The notes under the pieces: generated by a model
Told to the model about the DNA's origin: nothing
The model's database searches: none
Seen by the model: only the letters and a program-made list of their open reading frames with translations
Part shown: piece by piece, positions 8,634-17,354 of the stretch
Layout of the letters: each line of letters starts with the position of its first letter
How positions within the stretch are numbered: position 1 is the stretch's first letter
Assembly (NCBI RefSeq): GCF_000425145.1
Contig: NZ_AULF01000006.1
Coordinates: forward strand, 1-64,000
Direction of reading: 5' to 3'
Length of the DNA stretch: 64,000 nucleotides
Origin: Pedobacter glucosidilyticus DSM 23534
GTDB lineage: Bacteria; Bacteroidota; Bacteroidia; Sphingobacteriales; Sphingobacteriaceae
Program-made: the position numbers and the translations under genes

Positions 8634-8641
8634 TATTTTTG
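8634..8641 (+). promoter_or_regulatory. Promoter -7 element for GDP-fucose synthase
   Basis: TATTTTTG on the plus strand, 21 bp before the TTG start, matching TAnnTTTG. It points away from the trmB element in the same 105-bp divergent region. No clear -33 element. Confidence 0.4.
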
Positions 8642-8662
8642 CACACATCTTAATATAAAGTT

Positions 8663-9592
8663 TTGGAAAAATCAGCAAAAATTTATGTAGCAGGTCACCG
8701 TGGTATGGTAGGCTCTGCCATTACCAGAAAACTTCAAAAAGAAGGTTATACCAATATCATCACCAGAACATCTGCTGAACTTGATTTAAGAAACCAGCAA
8801 GCAGTTACTGATTTTTTTGCTACCGAAAAGCCTGAATATGTTTTCTTAGCAGCAGCAAAAGTAGGCGGCATTGTAGCTAATAATACTTACCGGGCTGAGT
8901 TTTTGTATGATAATTTGCAGATACAAAACAATATCATCCACAATTCTTATTTAAATAACGTTAAGAAATTATTGTTCTTAGGTTCAAGCTGTATTTATCC
9001 AAAAATGGCTCCTCAACCTTTAAAAGAAGAATATTTATTGAGTGGCTATTTAGAAGAAACCAACGAGCCTTACGCTATAGCTAAAATTACAGGTATTAAA
9101 ATGTGTGATGCTTACCGCAGCCAATATGGTTGTAATTATATATCTGCAATGCCAACCAATTTATATGGTTATAACGATAATTATCATCCACAAAACTCGC
9201 ATGTTTTACCTGCTTTGATTCGTAAATTTCATGAGGCAAAAGTTAATGGTTTAAAGGATGTTACCATTTGGGGAACCGGAAGCCCCATGCGTGAGTTTTT
9301 ATTTGCTGATGATTTAGCCGATGCTTGTTATTACCTGATGTTAAATTACAATGAGCCACATTTAATTAATATTGGTACTGGTGAGGATATTACCATTAAA
9401 GATCTAGCTTTAACTATTAAAGAAATTGTAGGTTTTGATGGTGAATTAAAATTTGATACCTCTAAACCAGATGGTACGCCGCGTAAACTGATGGATGTAA
9501 GTAAACTACACAGCAAAGGCTGGAAACATAAAATAGAGCTAAAAGAAGGTATTAAATTAGCTTATGAAGATTTCTTAAGCAAACATGCTTAA
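8663..9592 (+). CDS. fcl: GDP-L-fucose synthase
   Basis: NADPH-dependent epimerase/reductase that turns GDP-4-keto-6-deoxy-mannose into GDP-L-fucose for surface polysaccharides. The 309-residue protein has the SDR nucleotide motif [11 protein letters not shown] near the N-terminus, SSCIYP, and the catalytic Y-x3-K in [10 protein letters not shown]. The start is TTG; no ATG lies closer to the conserved N-terminus. GDP-mannose dehydratase (gmd), the usual partner, is not next to it. A strong bidirectional terminator follows. Confidence 0.93.
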   Translation: MEKSAKIYVAGHRGMVGSAITRKLQKEGYTNIITRTSAELDLRNQQAVTDFFATEKPEYVFLAAAKVGGIVANNTYRAEFLYDNLQIQNNIIHNSYLNNVKKLLFLGSSCIYPKMAPQPLKEEYLLSGYLEETNEPYAIAKITGIKMCDAYRSQYGCNYISAMPTNLYGYNDNYHPQNSHVLPALIRKFHEAKVNGLKDVTIWGTGSPMREFLFADDLADACYYLMLNYNEPHLINIGTGEDITIKDLALTIKEIVGFDGELKFDTSKPDGTPRKLMDVSKLHSKGWKHKIELKEGIKLAYEDFLSKHA

Positions 9593-9596
9593 AACA

Positions 9597-9629
9597 AAAA
9601 AGGTGGTTGAAAATTTCAACCACCTTTTT
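9597..9629. terminator. Bidirectional terminator
   Basis: Perfect hairpin with arms AAAAAGGTGGTTGAAA and TTTCAACCACCTTTTT (one-base centre) between two convergent genes, with A/T tails on both sides, so it can stop transcription from either direction. Confidence 0.9.
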
Positions 9630-9644
9630 AATGCTTTTAACAGT

Positions 9645-10394
9645 TTAAACTGCAACGTTTTTAATATCCTCAGACATAGTCTCGTCAATTAAAATACGTC
9701 CGCAATGCTCGCAAACAATAATTTTCTTACGTTGACGGATATCAGACTGGCGTTGAGGTGGAATTTTATTGAAACAACCAGAGCAAGAATCTCTCTCGAT
9801 AGTTACTACTGCTAAGCCATTTTTAAAGTTTCCTCTTAAACGGTTATAAGCAAATAATAAACGTTCTTCGATTTTTTCTTTAGCTTTCTCTGCTTGACTT
9901 AATAAAACTTCCTCTTCTTTCTGAGTTTCAGAAGTTATGGTTGCTAACTCTGCTTTTTTTACTTCTAAGTCCTTTTTACGGTCTTCTAAGTTTTGTGCAG
10001 CACTTTCATAAACATCAGTTTTAGTTTTAATCTCATACTGATGCTCTTTAATCTTCTTCTCGCAAACTTGTATTTCTAAACCTTGGATTTCAATCTCTTT
10101 AGCAAGAGCATCAAACTCACGGTTGTTTTTTACATTATTTTGCTGAGTTTCGTATTTTTTGATTAAAGCCTGAGCTTCTTTAATCATATTTTTACGATTT
10201 ACAATCGCATCTTCCAGATCATCAAGCTCTGCTTTGATTTTTTGTATGCGGGTTTCTAAACCAGCAACATCATCTTCTAAATCAGCCACTTCCATTGGAA
10301 GCTCGCCTCTTGTCTGACGAATTTTATCAACTTTAGTATGAATTGTCTGCAGTTCGTATAAAGCTTCAAGCTTTTGTTCTACGGTTTGTTCCAT
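9645..10394 (-). CDS. Coiled-coil protein with C4-type zinc ribbon
   Basis: A 249-residue protein of the DUF164/zf-RING_7 type. The first ~190 residues are a long charged coiled coil (repeated E/K/L heptads). The C-terminus carries CSGCFNKIPP and, about 20 residues on, CEHCGRIL: four cysteines able to bind zinc. Its function is not established; a role as nucleic-acid-binding or protein scaffold is proposed for the family. The ATG shares one base with the Nif3 gene stop (TAATG), the conserved pairing seen in many bacteria. Confidence 0.88.
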   Translation of the reverse strand: MEQTVEQKLEALYELQTIHTKVDKIRQTRGELPMEVADLEDDVAGLETRIQKIKAELDDLEDAIVNRKNMIKEAQALIKKYETQQNNVKNNREFDALAKEIEIQGLEIQVCEKKIKEHQYEIKTKTDVYESAAQNLEDRKKDLEVKKAELATITSETQKEEEVLLSQAEKAKEKIEERLLFAYNRLRGNFKNGLAVVTIERDSCSGCFNKIPPQRQSDIRQRKKIIVCEHCGRILIDETMSEDIKNVAV

Positions 10395-11491
10395 TAAGAC
10401 AAATATTTTATTGGGTTTGTATTATGTACAGTTAAACGGAGTGCAAAGTTAGGAAAATTATTTTGAATTATTTCCAATAGTAACTCTTGCGTAAATTGCT
10501 CACTTTCAAAATGTCCGATATCGGCAATGATAATTTTACCATCGGCGTCAAAAAACTCGTGGTATTTAAAATCTGCGGTTATAAATATATCGGCCCCAGC
10601 CTGTATAGCTTGTTGCAACAAAAAGCTTCCAGAACCTCCGCAAACAGCTACTTTACTGATTTTTTTCTCTAAAAGTGTAGTATATCTAATCACAGAAACT
10701 TGCATATTTTGCTTCAGTAACTGTAAAAATTCTAGCTCATCCATAGGTGCTTTTAATTCTCCAAGCATTCCTGCGCCTACTGTTTTTAGGGTGTTTGAAA
10801 GTAAAAATAAATCGTAAGCTACTTCCTCATAAGGATGCGCTTGCAACATAGCCGCTACAATTTTATGCTCTAAATGTGCTGGAATTAATACCTCTAAACG
10901 ATACTCTTCTTCTGTATGTCGTTTATTTTTTTCGCCTAAAAACGGGTTAGCACTTTCATTGGCCTTATAATTCCCTTGCCCTGCTTGTTCAAAACTACAC
11001 TCGGTATAATTACCAATACTGCCAGCACCAGCATTAAATAGGGTTTCTTTTACTTGTTCTTTATACTGTGAAGGCACAAAAACAACCAGTTTTTTTAAAA
11101 GTGCTTCTTTAGGAGCTAATATTTGGGTGTTTATTAAACCTAGCTTATCGGCTATTTTTTTATTTACACCATTGTAAACATGGTCCAAATTGGTGTGGAT
11201 AGCATATATAGCAATATCATGTTTAATAGCCTGCATAACTACACGCTCCACATAATTTTTACCATTAAATTTCTTTAATCCTTTAAAAACTATGGGATGA
11301 TGAGCAATAATAATATCACATTGCTCATCAATAGCTTCTTGTACAACAGCTTCTGTACAATCTAAACATATTAAAGCTTTTTTTATTTCTTGATGAGGAT
11401 GACCAACTATTAAACCTGCATTATCATAAGCCTCCTGATAAGAAGCTGGTGCTATGCTTTCTAAAAAAGAGCTAAGTTCTATAATCTTCAT
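10394..11491 (-). CDS. Nif3-like dinuclear metal-centre protein (DUF34)
   Basis: A 365-residue Nif3/YqfO-type protein. The N-terminal half has ALICLDCTEAVVQEA, IIIAHHPIVFKGLK (metal-binding HH) and AIYAIHTNLDH; a PII-like insert (HPYEEVAYDL) follows; the C-terminal half has FITADFKYHEF and IADIGHFESE with more metal ligands. This is the usual long Bacteroidota/Firmicutes form. Its substrate is unknown; GTP cyclohydrolase-like roles have been proposed. A GTG six bases upstream is possible, but ATG at 11489-11491 is preferred. It overlaps the zinc-ribbon gene by one base. Confidence 0.9.
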   Translation of the reverse strand: MKIIELSSFLESIAPASYQEAYDNAGLIVGHPHQEIKKALICLDCTEAVVQEAIDEQCDIIIAHHPIVFKGLKKFNGKNYVERVVMQAIKHDIAIYAIHTNLDHVYNGVNKKIADKLGLINTQILAPKEALLKKLVVFVPSQYKEQVKETLFNAGAGSIGNYTECSFEQAGQGNYKANESANPFLGEKNKRHTEEEYRLEVLIPAHLEHKIVAAMLQAHPYEEVAYDLFLLSNTLKTVGAGMLGELKAPMDELEFLQLLKQNMQVSVIRYTTLLEKKISKVAVCGGSGSFLLQQAIQAGADIFITADFKYHEFFDADGKIIIADIGHFESEQFTQELLLEIIQNNFPNFALRLTVHNTNPIKYLS

Positions 11492-11566
11492 AAGCACTAA
11501 GTTAGCTTTTTATGGCAAATCATCGGCAATAAAAGCTCATCCAACGCTTATGATGCAATCAAAAAA

Positions 11567-11935
11567 TTATACGGTAGCCATCCCAACAAAATGACGACTT
11601 TCTAATGCCATTTTATGGTTGTACTCGTTTGCTAAGCTTTTATAATTGATTAAATCTACAATAGTACCTATAAAGCATAAACCTGCTGTTAAGAAATATA
11701 GAATACCCATACCCATTTGGTTGGTTACAAAACGTTGTATACCTGCTATCCCAAAAAAGCCTAGAATAGTAAATAATAAAACGTGTTGCGGGTCGCGGCG
11801 TTTACCTGTATAAACTAACTCGAAGTTTCTTACTTGGTTTTCATTTAAGTCTTTCGTTATCTCTTGTATGAAGATCATTTCTTCAGTAGTAACGTTAGCC
11901 AAGTGGAAAAGGAAATTATGTTTCATTTGCTCCAT
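11567..11935 (-). CDS. TM2-domain membrane protein
   Basis: A 122-residue protein with a hydrophilic N-terminal half and a TM2 domain: two membrane helices (VLLFTILGFFGIAGIQRF and GILYFLTAGLCFIGTIVDL) joined by a short loop. TM2 proteins are common and mostly uncharacterised. The gene is the last of three small membrane-protein genes spaced 1-3 bp apart, suggesting one transcript. Confidence 0.85.
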   Translation of the reverse strand: MEQMKHNFLFHLANVTTEEMIFIQEITKDLNENQVRNFELVYTGKRRDPQHVLLFTILGFFGIAGIQRFVTNQMGMGILYFLTAGLCFIGTIVDLINYKSLANEYNHKMALESRHFVGMATV

Positions 11936-11938
11936 TTT

Positions 11939-12226
11939 TTAAGGTTCAGAAAAGTATGTTTTTCTAATTAGAGTGTAAATGCGAACAATTATTACAAAAA
12001 AAGCAAAAAAACCTAAAGGGTGCATTTTCCATGATGCCGAAAACTGAAAATGTAACAGGTAATAAATAGAACGCCCTAAGCCACAGCCCGGGCAAAAACC
12101 TATCTCAAAATAGGCTAAAGGACAAATAGAATGATGCTCTTGACTTGGATTTAAAAAGTACAAGGCAATAATTGCAGTAGAAAAAAATAAAAGCTCGAGC
12201 GGAATTTTTACTATTTTTTTAATCAC
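11939..12226 (-). CDS. DUF2752 membrane protein
   Basis: A 95-residue protein with the DUF2752 signature CPLAYFEIGFCPGCGLGRS, a cysteine-rich loop between two predicted membrane helices, then the short HPLGFFAFF segment. Function unknown. The conserved CPxCG could bind metal or form a disulfide. It lies 1 bp after the DUF4199 gene and 3 bp before the TM2 gene. Confidence 0.85.
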   Translation of the reverse strand: MIKKIVKIPLELLFFSTAIIALYFLNPSQEHHSICPLAYFEIGFCPGCGLGRSIYYLLHFQFSASWKMHPLGFFAFFVIIVRIYTLIRKTYFSEP

Positions 12227-12227
12227 T

Positions 12228-12641
12228 TTACAACTGCTTTGGCTTTGTCATTAATAACAATGAGCTAGCTAAGGTAACTAAGAAACCTATAATTGCAGCA
12301 CCAAAAATACGCTCCATATAATCAGAAGAAAACTCTATGTTTAAAAAACTAAAATAAAGCGAGCTAAAAGCACCTGCAATTAAACCACTAATAGCCATTA
12401 TTTTAAAGCCTTCAAATACGCCCTCAAAAAAAGTTAAGCTATTATTGTTTCTATTTTTAAAGCCTCTAATTCCTAAATATAAACCAATTATTGGGATAAT
12501 AACAGAAGTATATTCTAGCCATCTATTATCGCTTTCTTTTACATTTTCTGGGTTAATACCTGCATAATGCATGATGATTACCCATAATACTGAAACTACA
12601 CCAATGATAATTCCTGATAATATTGCGTTTTTCATTTTCAT
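12228..12641 (-). CDS. DUF4199-type membrane protein
   Basis: A 137-residue protein with about four membrane helices (starting AILSGIIIGVVSVLWVIIMH; ending AAIIGFLVTLASSLLLM) and a central GLYLGIRGFKNRNNN..FFEGVFEGFKI segment typical of DUF4199, a family largely limited to Bacteroidota. Function unknown. It is the first gene of a three-gene membrane cluster. Confidence 0.8.
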   Translation of the reverse strand: MKMKNAILSGIIIGVVSVLWVIIMHYAGINPENVKESDNRWLEYTSVIIPIIGLYLGIRGFKNRNNNSLTFFEGVFEGFKIMAISGLIAGAFSSLYFSFLNIEFSSDYMERIFGAAIIGFLVTLASSLLLMTKPKQL

Positions 12642-12723
12642 AATAAGATGTTTTAATGTTAAAAGGTATTGATGATTGAAGAAGCTAATTTAATGCCATT
12701 TCTAGATTATAAGTCTGCTTTGG

Positions 12724-12731
12724 TATATTTG
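12724..12731 (+). promoter_or_regulatory. Promoter -7 element for mfd
   Basis: TATATTTG, an exact TAnnTTTG match. It overlaps the GTG at 12731, an upstream in-frame start that therefore cannot be used; transcription would begin near 12737 and translation at GTG 12749. Confidence 0.6.
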
Positions 12732-12748
12732 TGGCAAGAGATTGTAAA

Positions 12749-15700
12749 GTGAACATCAGAGAAATTCTAGAAAGATATAAGCAAGATAGCCGGGTTGAGC
12801 AATTAACCCATGCTTTGCAGCAAAAAAAATCGCGTATACATTTAAAAGGTTTAATTGGCGCACAGGATGCTTTTGTAGTAGCTGCCAATTATTTTCTTAC
12901 GCACAGAAATATGGTTTTTGTACTTCCGGATAGAGAAGAAGCCAACTATTTCCAAGCTGATTTAGAAAACCTCATGGATAAAGATATCCTGCTTTTTCCA
13001 TCTTCCTACCGTAAATCTTTTGATTTTACCCAAACAGATTCTGCCAACGTACTTTTAAGAGCCGAAGTACTAAACGAGCTTAATCATACACAGGAGTATG
13101 GAAATTTAATTGTTACCTACCCAGAAGCCTTAGCAGAAAAAGTTATTGATAGAAACGCACTCGAGAAAAACACACTTGAAATTGTTCTAAACAATAAGCT
13201 CAGCATTGATTTTATCAACGAGTTTTTAATAGAATATGATTTTGAACGTACCGATTTTGTATATGAACCAGGACAATTTTCTATTCGCGGTGGCATCGTA
13301 GATATCTTCTCTTTCTCTAACGATTTACCTTACCGGATAGAATTTTTTGGCGACCATGTAGAATCTATCAGAACTTTTGAGATAGAAAGTCAGCTTTCTG
13401 TAGAACAAGTAAAATCTGTTACGATTGTTCCAAACGTACAAGCTAAGTTTCTTACAGAAAGTAACATCTCTTTATTAGAGTTTATTGATGATGATGCCGC
13501 TATTTGGTTTAAAGATGTAGTTTTCACTTTAGATACCATCAAAACAGGATACAAAAAAGCTACAGAACTATGGAAAGCTTTATCAGCAAATGATAAACAA
13601 ACCAACCCAGATTGGCTAGACCCTAAGTTTTCTTTTACTGATGAAAAACTACTGGCAGACCAACTCAGCGATTTCCCTATCGTAGAATTTGGCAAACAGT
13701 TTTTTTATCCGGCAACGCAAACTATTTTGTTTGATACCAAGCCGCAGCCATCTTTTAATAAAGATTTTAATCTGCTTATCCACAACCTAAAAGAAAACGA
13801 AAAGCAAAAAATAGAGAATTTTATCCTGACAGATTCTTCTAAACAACAAGAACGTTTATTTGCCATTATAGAAGATTTAGGCAAACAAATTACTTTTACG
13901 CCTATCAATATCTCTATTAGAGAGGGCTTTATAGATTACGAGCAAAAACTGGCTTGTTATACAGACCATCAGATATTTGACCGATATTATAAATACAAGC
14001 TTAAAAGAGGCTATACCAAATCTCAAGCCATCACCCTTAAAGAACTTAGAGATTTAAAACCTGGTGATTTTATCACCCATATAGACCATGGAGTTGGTAA
14101 ATACGGCGGCTTAGAAAAGGTTGAAGTAAACGGTAAAATACAGGAAATGATTAGGCTTATTTATGCTGATAATGATTTGCTGTATGTAAATATCAACTCG
14201 TTAAACCGTATTTCTAAGTATTCTGGTAAAGATGGGCACATTCCTAAAATGAATAAATTAGGAACCGATGCTTGGGATAAACTCAAGAAAACCACAAAAA
14301 AAAAAGTTAAAGACATTGCCCGCGACCTGATAAAACTTTATGCCCTGCGTAAAGCACAAGAAGGTATGGCTTTCTCGCCCGATACTTACTTACAAAACGA
14401 ACTGGAAGCTTCTTTTATTTATGAAGATACGCCAGACCAAGAAAAGGCTACCGCCGATGTAAAAAAAGACATGGAATCGCCACACCCTATGGACCGTTTA
14501 GTTTGTGGCGATGTTGGCTTTGGAAAAACAGAAGTAGCTATCAGGGCAGCTTTTAAAGCCGCTACAGATGGTAAGCAGGTTGCTATTTTGGTACCTACAA
14601 CCATTTTGGCTATGCAACATTACAAAACCTTTAATGAGCGTTTAAAAGATTTCCCGGTAAGGATAGATTATATCAACCGATTTAAATCTACCAAGCAAGT
14701 AAAAGACACTTTAGAAGCTTTAAAAGCCGGAAAAGTAGATATCATTATTGGCACCCATAAATTGGTGAGTAAAGATGTTAAGTTTAAAGATTTAGGCCTT
14801 TTAATTATAGATGAGGAGCAAAAATTTGGTGTTACCGTAAAAGAAAAATTAAAACAATTTAGGGCTAATGTTGATACGCTTACACTAACTGCAACGCCAA
14901 TTCCTAGAACGCTCCATTTTTCTTTGATGGGCGCTCGAGATTTATCTATCATCCAAACGCCACCACCAAACCGCCAACCTGTTTTAACAGAACTACATGT
15001 TTTTAACGAGAAACTGATTAAAGAAGCTGTGGAGTTTGAGTTGGATAGAGATGGGCAAGTTTTCTTTATCCATAACCGTGTTGCAGATTTACGTCAGTTG
15101 GGCGGTTTAATACAAAAGCTGGTGCCTAAAGCAAGAATAGCAATTGCACATGGCCAGTTAGAAGGTGATAAGCTTGAAGATATCATGCTTGATTTTATTG
15201 ATGGAAAGTATGATGTTTTAGTTGCCACCACCATTATTGAAGCCGGATTAGATGTACCAAACGCCAATACTATGCTTATAAACCACGCACACATGTTTGG
15301 CTTAAGTGATTTGCACCAAATGCGTGGACGTGTTGGTCGCTCTAACAAAAAAGCATTTTGTTATTTGTTAAGCCCGCCTTTGTCTACCCTTACACCAGAA
15401 GCCAGAAAGCGTTTAAGTGCCATAGAAGAGTTTTCTGATTTAGGTAGCGGATTTAACGTGGCTATGCGAGATTTAGACATCCGCGGAAGCGGAAACCTTT
15501 TAGGTGCAGAGCAAAGCGGTTTTATTGCTGAAATTGGTTTTGATATGTACCACAAAATCTTGGATGAAGCTATACAAGAATTGAAAGAAGATGAGTTTAA
15601 AGGACTGTTTCAGGATGAAAAACCTCGTCCTTTTGTAAGCTTTACGCAAATAGAAACCGATATGGAACTGCTTATTCCTGATGAGTATGTAACCAATATC

Positions 15701-16099
15701 CAAGAACGTTATAATTTATATACCGAGCTTTCTAAAATCGAGAATAAAATAGTTTTAGATGCTTTTGAAAAAGAACTTCACGACCGTTTTGGACCACTGC
15801 CAAGACAAGTGAAAGACCTGCTTAGAACGGTAGAATTACAATGGATTGGGAAAGAAATTGGCTTAGAAAAAATAAGCTGGAAAAAAGGTACTTTAAGGGG
15901 TTATTTTATTACCGATAAACAATCTAAATATTTTGAAACCGATATGTTTGGGCGTATCCTTCAATATGCGCAGCAGCATCCACGTAAAGTAAACCTGAAA
16001 GAGGTTAAAAATACTTTGCGTATTGCTGTTGAAGACATCAAAAATATTGATGAAGCTATATGGGCTTTAGAGCAAATGAGAGACCCAGTTTTGATATAA
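12749..16099 (+). CDS. mfd: Transcription-repair coupling factor
   Basis: Translocase that removes stalled RNA polymerase and recruits UvrA for strand-specific repair. About 1116 residues: UvrB-like N-terminal module, RNA-polymerase-interacting domain (GDFITHIDHGVGKYGG), then RecG-like helicase with Walker A GDVGFGKTEVAIRAAF, DEEQ box, TATPIPRTLHFSLMGARD, motif VI QMRGRVGRSNKKAFCY, and a C-terminal TRCF domain. Start chosen at GTG 12749 (giving MNIREILERYK), because the earlier GTG overlaps the -7 promoter element. Divergent from the DUF4199 cluster. Confidence 0.96.
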   Translation: MNIREILERYKQDSRVEQLTHALQQKKSRIHLKGLIGAQDAFVVAANYFLTHRNMVFVLPDREEANYFQADLENLMDKDILLFPSSYRKSFDFTQTDSANVLLRAEVLNELNHTQEYGNLIVTYPEALAEKVIDRNALEKNTLEIVLNNKLSIDFINEFLIEYDFERTDFVYEPGQFSIRGGIVDIFSFSNDLPYRIEFFGDHVESIRTFEIESQLSVEQVKSVTIVPNVQAKFLTESNISLLEFIDDDAAIWFKDVVFTLDTIKTGYKKATELWKALSANDKQTNPDWLDPKFSFTDEKLLADQLSDFPIVEFGKQFFYPATQTILFDTKPQPSFNKDFNLLIHNLKENEKQKIENFILTDSSKQQERLFAIIEDLGKQITFTPINISIREGFIDYEQKLACYTDHQIFDRYYKYKLKRGYTKSQAITLKELRDLKPGDFITHIDHGVGKYGGLEKVEVNGKIQEMIRLIYADNDLLYVNINSLNRISKYSGKDGHIPKMNKLGTDAWDKLKKTTKKKVKDIARDLIKLYALRKAQEGMAFSPDTYLQNELEASFIYEDTPDQEKATADVKKDMESPHPMDRLVCGDVGFGKTEVAIRAAFKAATDGKQVAILVPTTILAMQHYKTFNERLKDFPVRIDYINRFKSTKQVKDTLEALKAGKVDIIIGTHKLVSKDVKFKDLGLLIIDEEQKFGVTVKEKLKQFRANVDTLTLTATPIPRTLHFSLMGARDLSIIQTPPPNRQPVLTELHVFNEKLIKEAVEFELDRDGQVFFIHNRVADLRQLGGLIQKLVPKARIAIAHGQLEGDKLEDIMLDFIDGKYDVLVATTIIEAGLDVPNANTMLINHAHMFGLSDLHQMRGRVGRSNKKAFCYLLSPPLSTLTPEARKRLSAIEEFSDLGSGFNVAMRDLDIRGSGNLLGAEQSGFIAEIGFDMYHKILDEAIQELKEDEFKGLFQDEKPRPFVSFTQIETDMELLIPDEYVTNIQERYNLYTELSKIENKIVLDAFEKELHDRFGPLPRQVKDLLRTVELQWIGKEIGLEKISWKKGTLRGYFITDKQSKYFETDMFGRILQYAQQHPRKVNLKEVKNTLRIAVEDIKNIDEAIWALEQMRDPVLI

Positions 16100-16102
16100 A
16101 CT

Positions 16103-16180
16103 GACTGAATTTACGTAAATTGAGTTAGTTGATTGACTGAATTTACGTAAATTCAGTCAGTTGATTGACTGAATTTACGT
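16103..16180. repeat. Palindromic 32-bp tandem repeats (2.4 copies) before DUF4143 ATPase gene
   Basis: Unit 1 is 16103-16134, unit 2 16135-16166 (two differences), and a third partial unit is 16167-16180. Each full unit is centred on AATTTACGTAAATT. Unit 2 contains a perfect 26-bp palindrome at 16134-16159; unit 1 is the same dyad with two mismatches over 16-base arms. The array fills the whole gap between mfd and the ATPase gene and ends 8 bp before the gene's -7 element, as expected for an operator. It could alternatively be a recombination or replication site. Confidence 0.8.
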
Positions 16181-16188
16181 TTTTTTGC

Positions 16189-16196
16189 TATCTTTG
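16189..16196 (+). promoter_or_regulatory. Promoter -7 element for DUF4143 ATPase
   Basis: TATCTTTG matches TAnnTTTG. It ends only 3 bases before the ATG at 16200, so the message would be leaderless or nearly so. The -33 region falls within the palindromic repeat array. Confidence 0.5.
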
Positions 16197-16199
16197 AGT

Positions 16200-17354
16200 A
16201 TGAAAATTCAAAGATTAGCTGCTTTACAACTCACAAAACGTATTCAGCAAAATAAGGTTTTACTTTTATTTGGCACCCGTAGGGTGGGTAAAACGCATTT
16301 ATTAAAATCTATTGAAAGCTCTTTAAATATCCCTTTCCTACATCTTAACGCAGAAGATACGGATACAGCTACCTTATTAGAAAACAGAAGTATAGCCAAT
16401 TATAGGAGATTACTGGGAGAAAATCGTTTATTAATTATAGATGAAGCACAAGTAATTACAGAAATAGGAAAGATATTAAAATTAATGATTGATGAATTTG
16501 AGGATTTAACCATTATAGCCACAGGTTCATCTGCTTTTGATTTATCAAACCAAACTGGCGAACCTTTAACAGGAAGAAGCTATACTTATTATTTGTACCC
16601 TATAGCACAAGCAGAACTTGCAAAACACGAGAACCTGTTACAAACAAAGCAAAATTTGGAAGAAAGATTAATCTATGGCTCTTATCCTGAAATTTTCTCC
16701 TTAGAAAGTCTTAAAGAAAAAGAAGAATATTTAAAAAACCTGGTAAACTCTTACCTTTTAAAAGATATTCTAAGGTTTGAAAACATCCAAAACAGCAATA
16801 AAATTTTCGACTTGATGAAACTTATAGCTTACCAAGTTGGGGCAGAAGTTTCTTTGGATGAGCTAGGTAAGCAATTAGGAATGAGTAAAAACACCGTTGA
16901 GCGGTATTTAGACCTTTTGGCCAAAGTGCAAATATTATTTAAACTAGGTGGCTATAGCTCTAACCTTAGAAAAGAGGTTACAAAATCTTCTAAATGGTAT
17001 TTTTTTGATAATGGAATTAGAAACGCTATCATCAATGATTTTAGGCCTTTAGCGTTAAGACAAGATAGTGGCTTACTTTGGGAAAATTATTGTATTTATG
17101 AACGTATCAAAATAAACCGCTATCAAAAAACAGATGCTGAGTTTTTCTTTTGGAGAACTTATGATCAACAAGAAATAGATTTAATAGAAAAAGTAGGTCA
17201 GAAGATTGAAGCTTTTGAGTTTAAATATAATAGCTCAAAAAAAGTAAAAGTACCTGTGTTTTTCCAAAAAAATTATCCCGATGCTGAGTTTAGCCTCATC
17301 CATCGGGATAATTATATAGATTTTATTGTGGCGGAGTTACTTAAAAAAAGCTAA
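16200..17354 (+). CDS. AAA ATPase with DUF4143 domain
   Basis: A 384-residue ATPase: Walker A LFGTRRVGKTHLL near residue 30, Walker B RLLIIDEAQV, sensor-like IIATGSSAFDLSN, the family segment EPLTGRSYTYYLYPIA, a winged-helix-like part (LDELGKQLGMSKNTVERYLDLL) and a C-terminal DUF4143 region whose IDLIEKVGQKIEAFEFKY looks like a PD-(D/E)xK-type nuclease core. Such genes are patchily distributed and their role is unknown. ATG 16200 is preferred over an upstream TTG that lies before the -7 element. Its 3' end overlaps the convergent gltX by 18 bp. Confidence 0.9.
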   Translation: MKIQRLAALQLTKRIQQNKVLLLFGTRRVGKTHLLKSIESSLNIPFLHLNAEDTDTATLLENRSIANYRRLLGENRLLIIDEAQVITEIGKILKLMIDEFEDLTIIATGSSAFDLSNQTGEPLTGRSYTYYLYPIAQAELAKHENLLQTKQNLEERLIYGSYPEIFSLESLKEKEEYLKNLVNSYLLKDILRFENIQNSNKIFDLMKLIAYQVGAEVSLDELGKQLGMSKNTVERYLDLLAKVQILFKLGGYSSNLRKEVTKSSKWYFFDNGIRNAIINDFRPLALRQDSGLLWENYCIYERIKINRYQKTDAEFFFWRTYDQQEIDLIEKVGQKIEAFEFKYNSSKKVKVPVFFQKNYPDAEFSLIHRDNYIDFIVAELLKKS

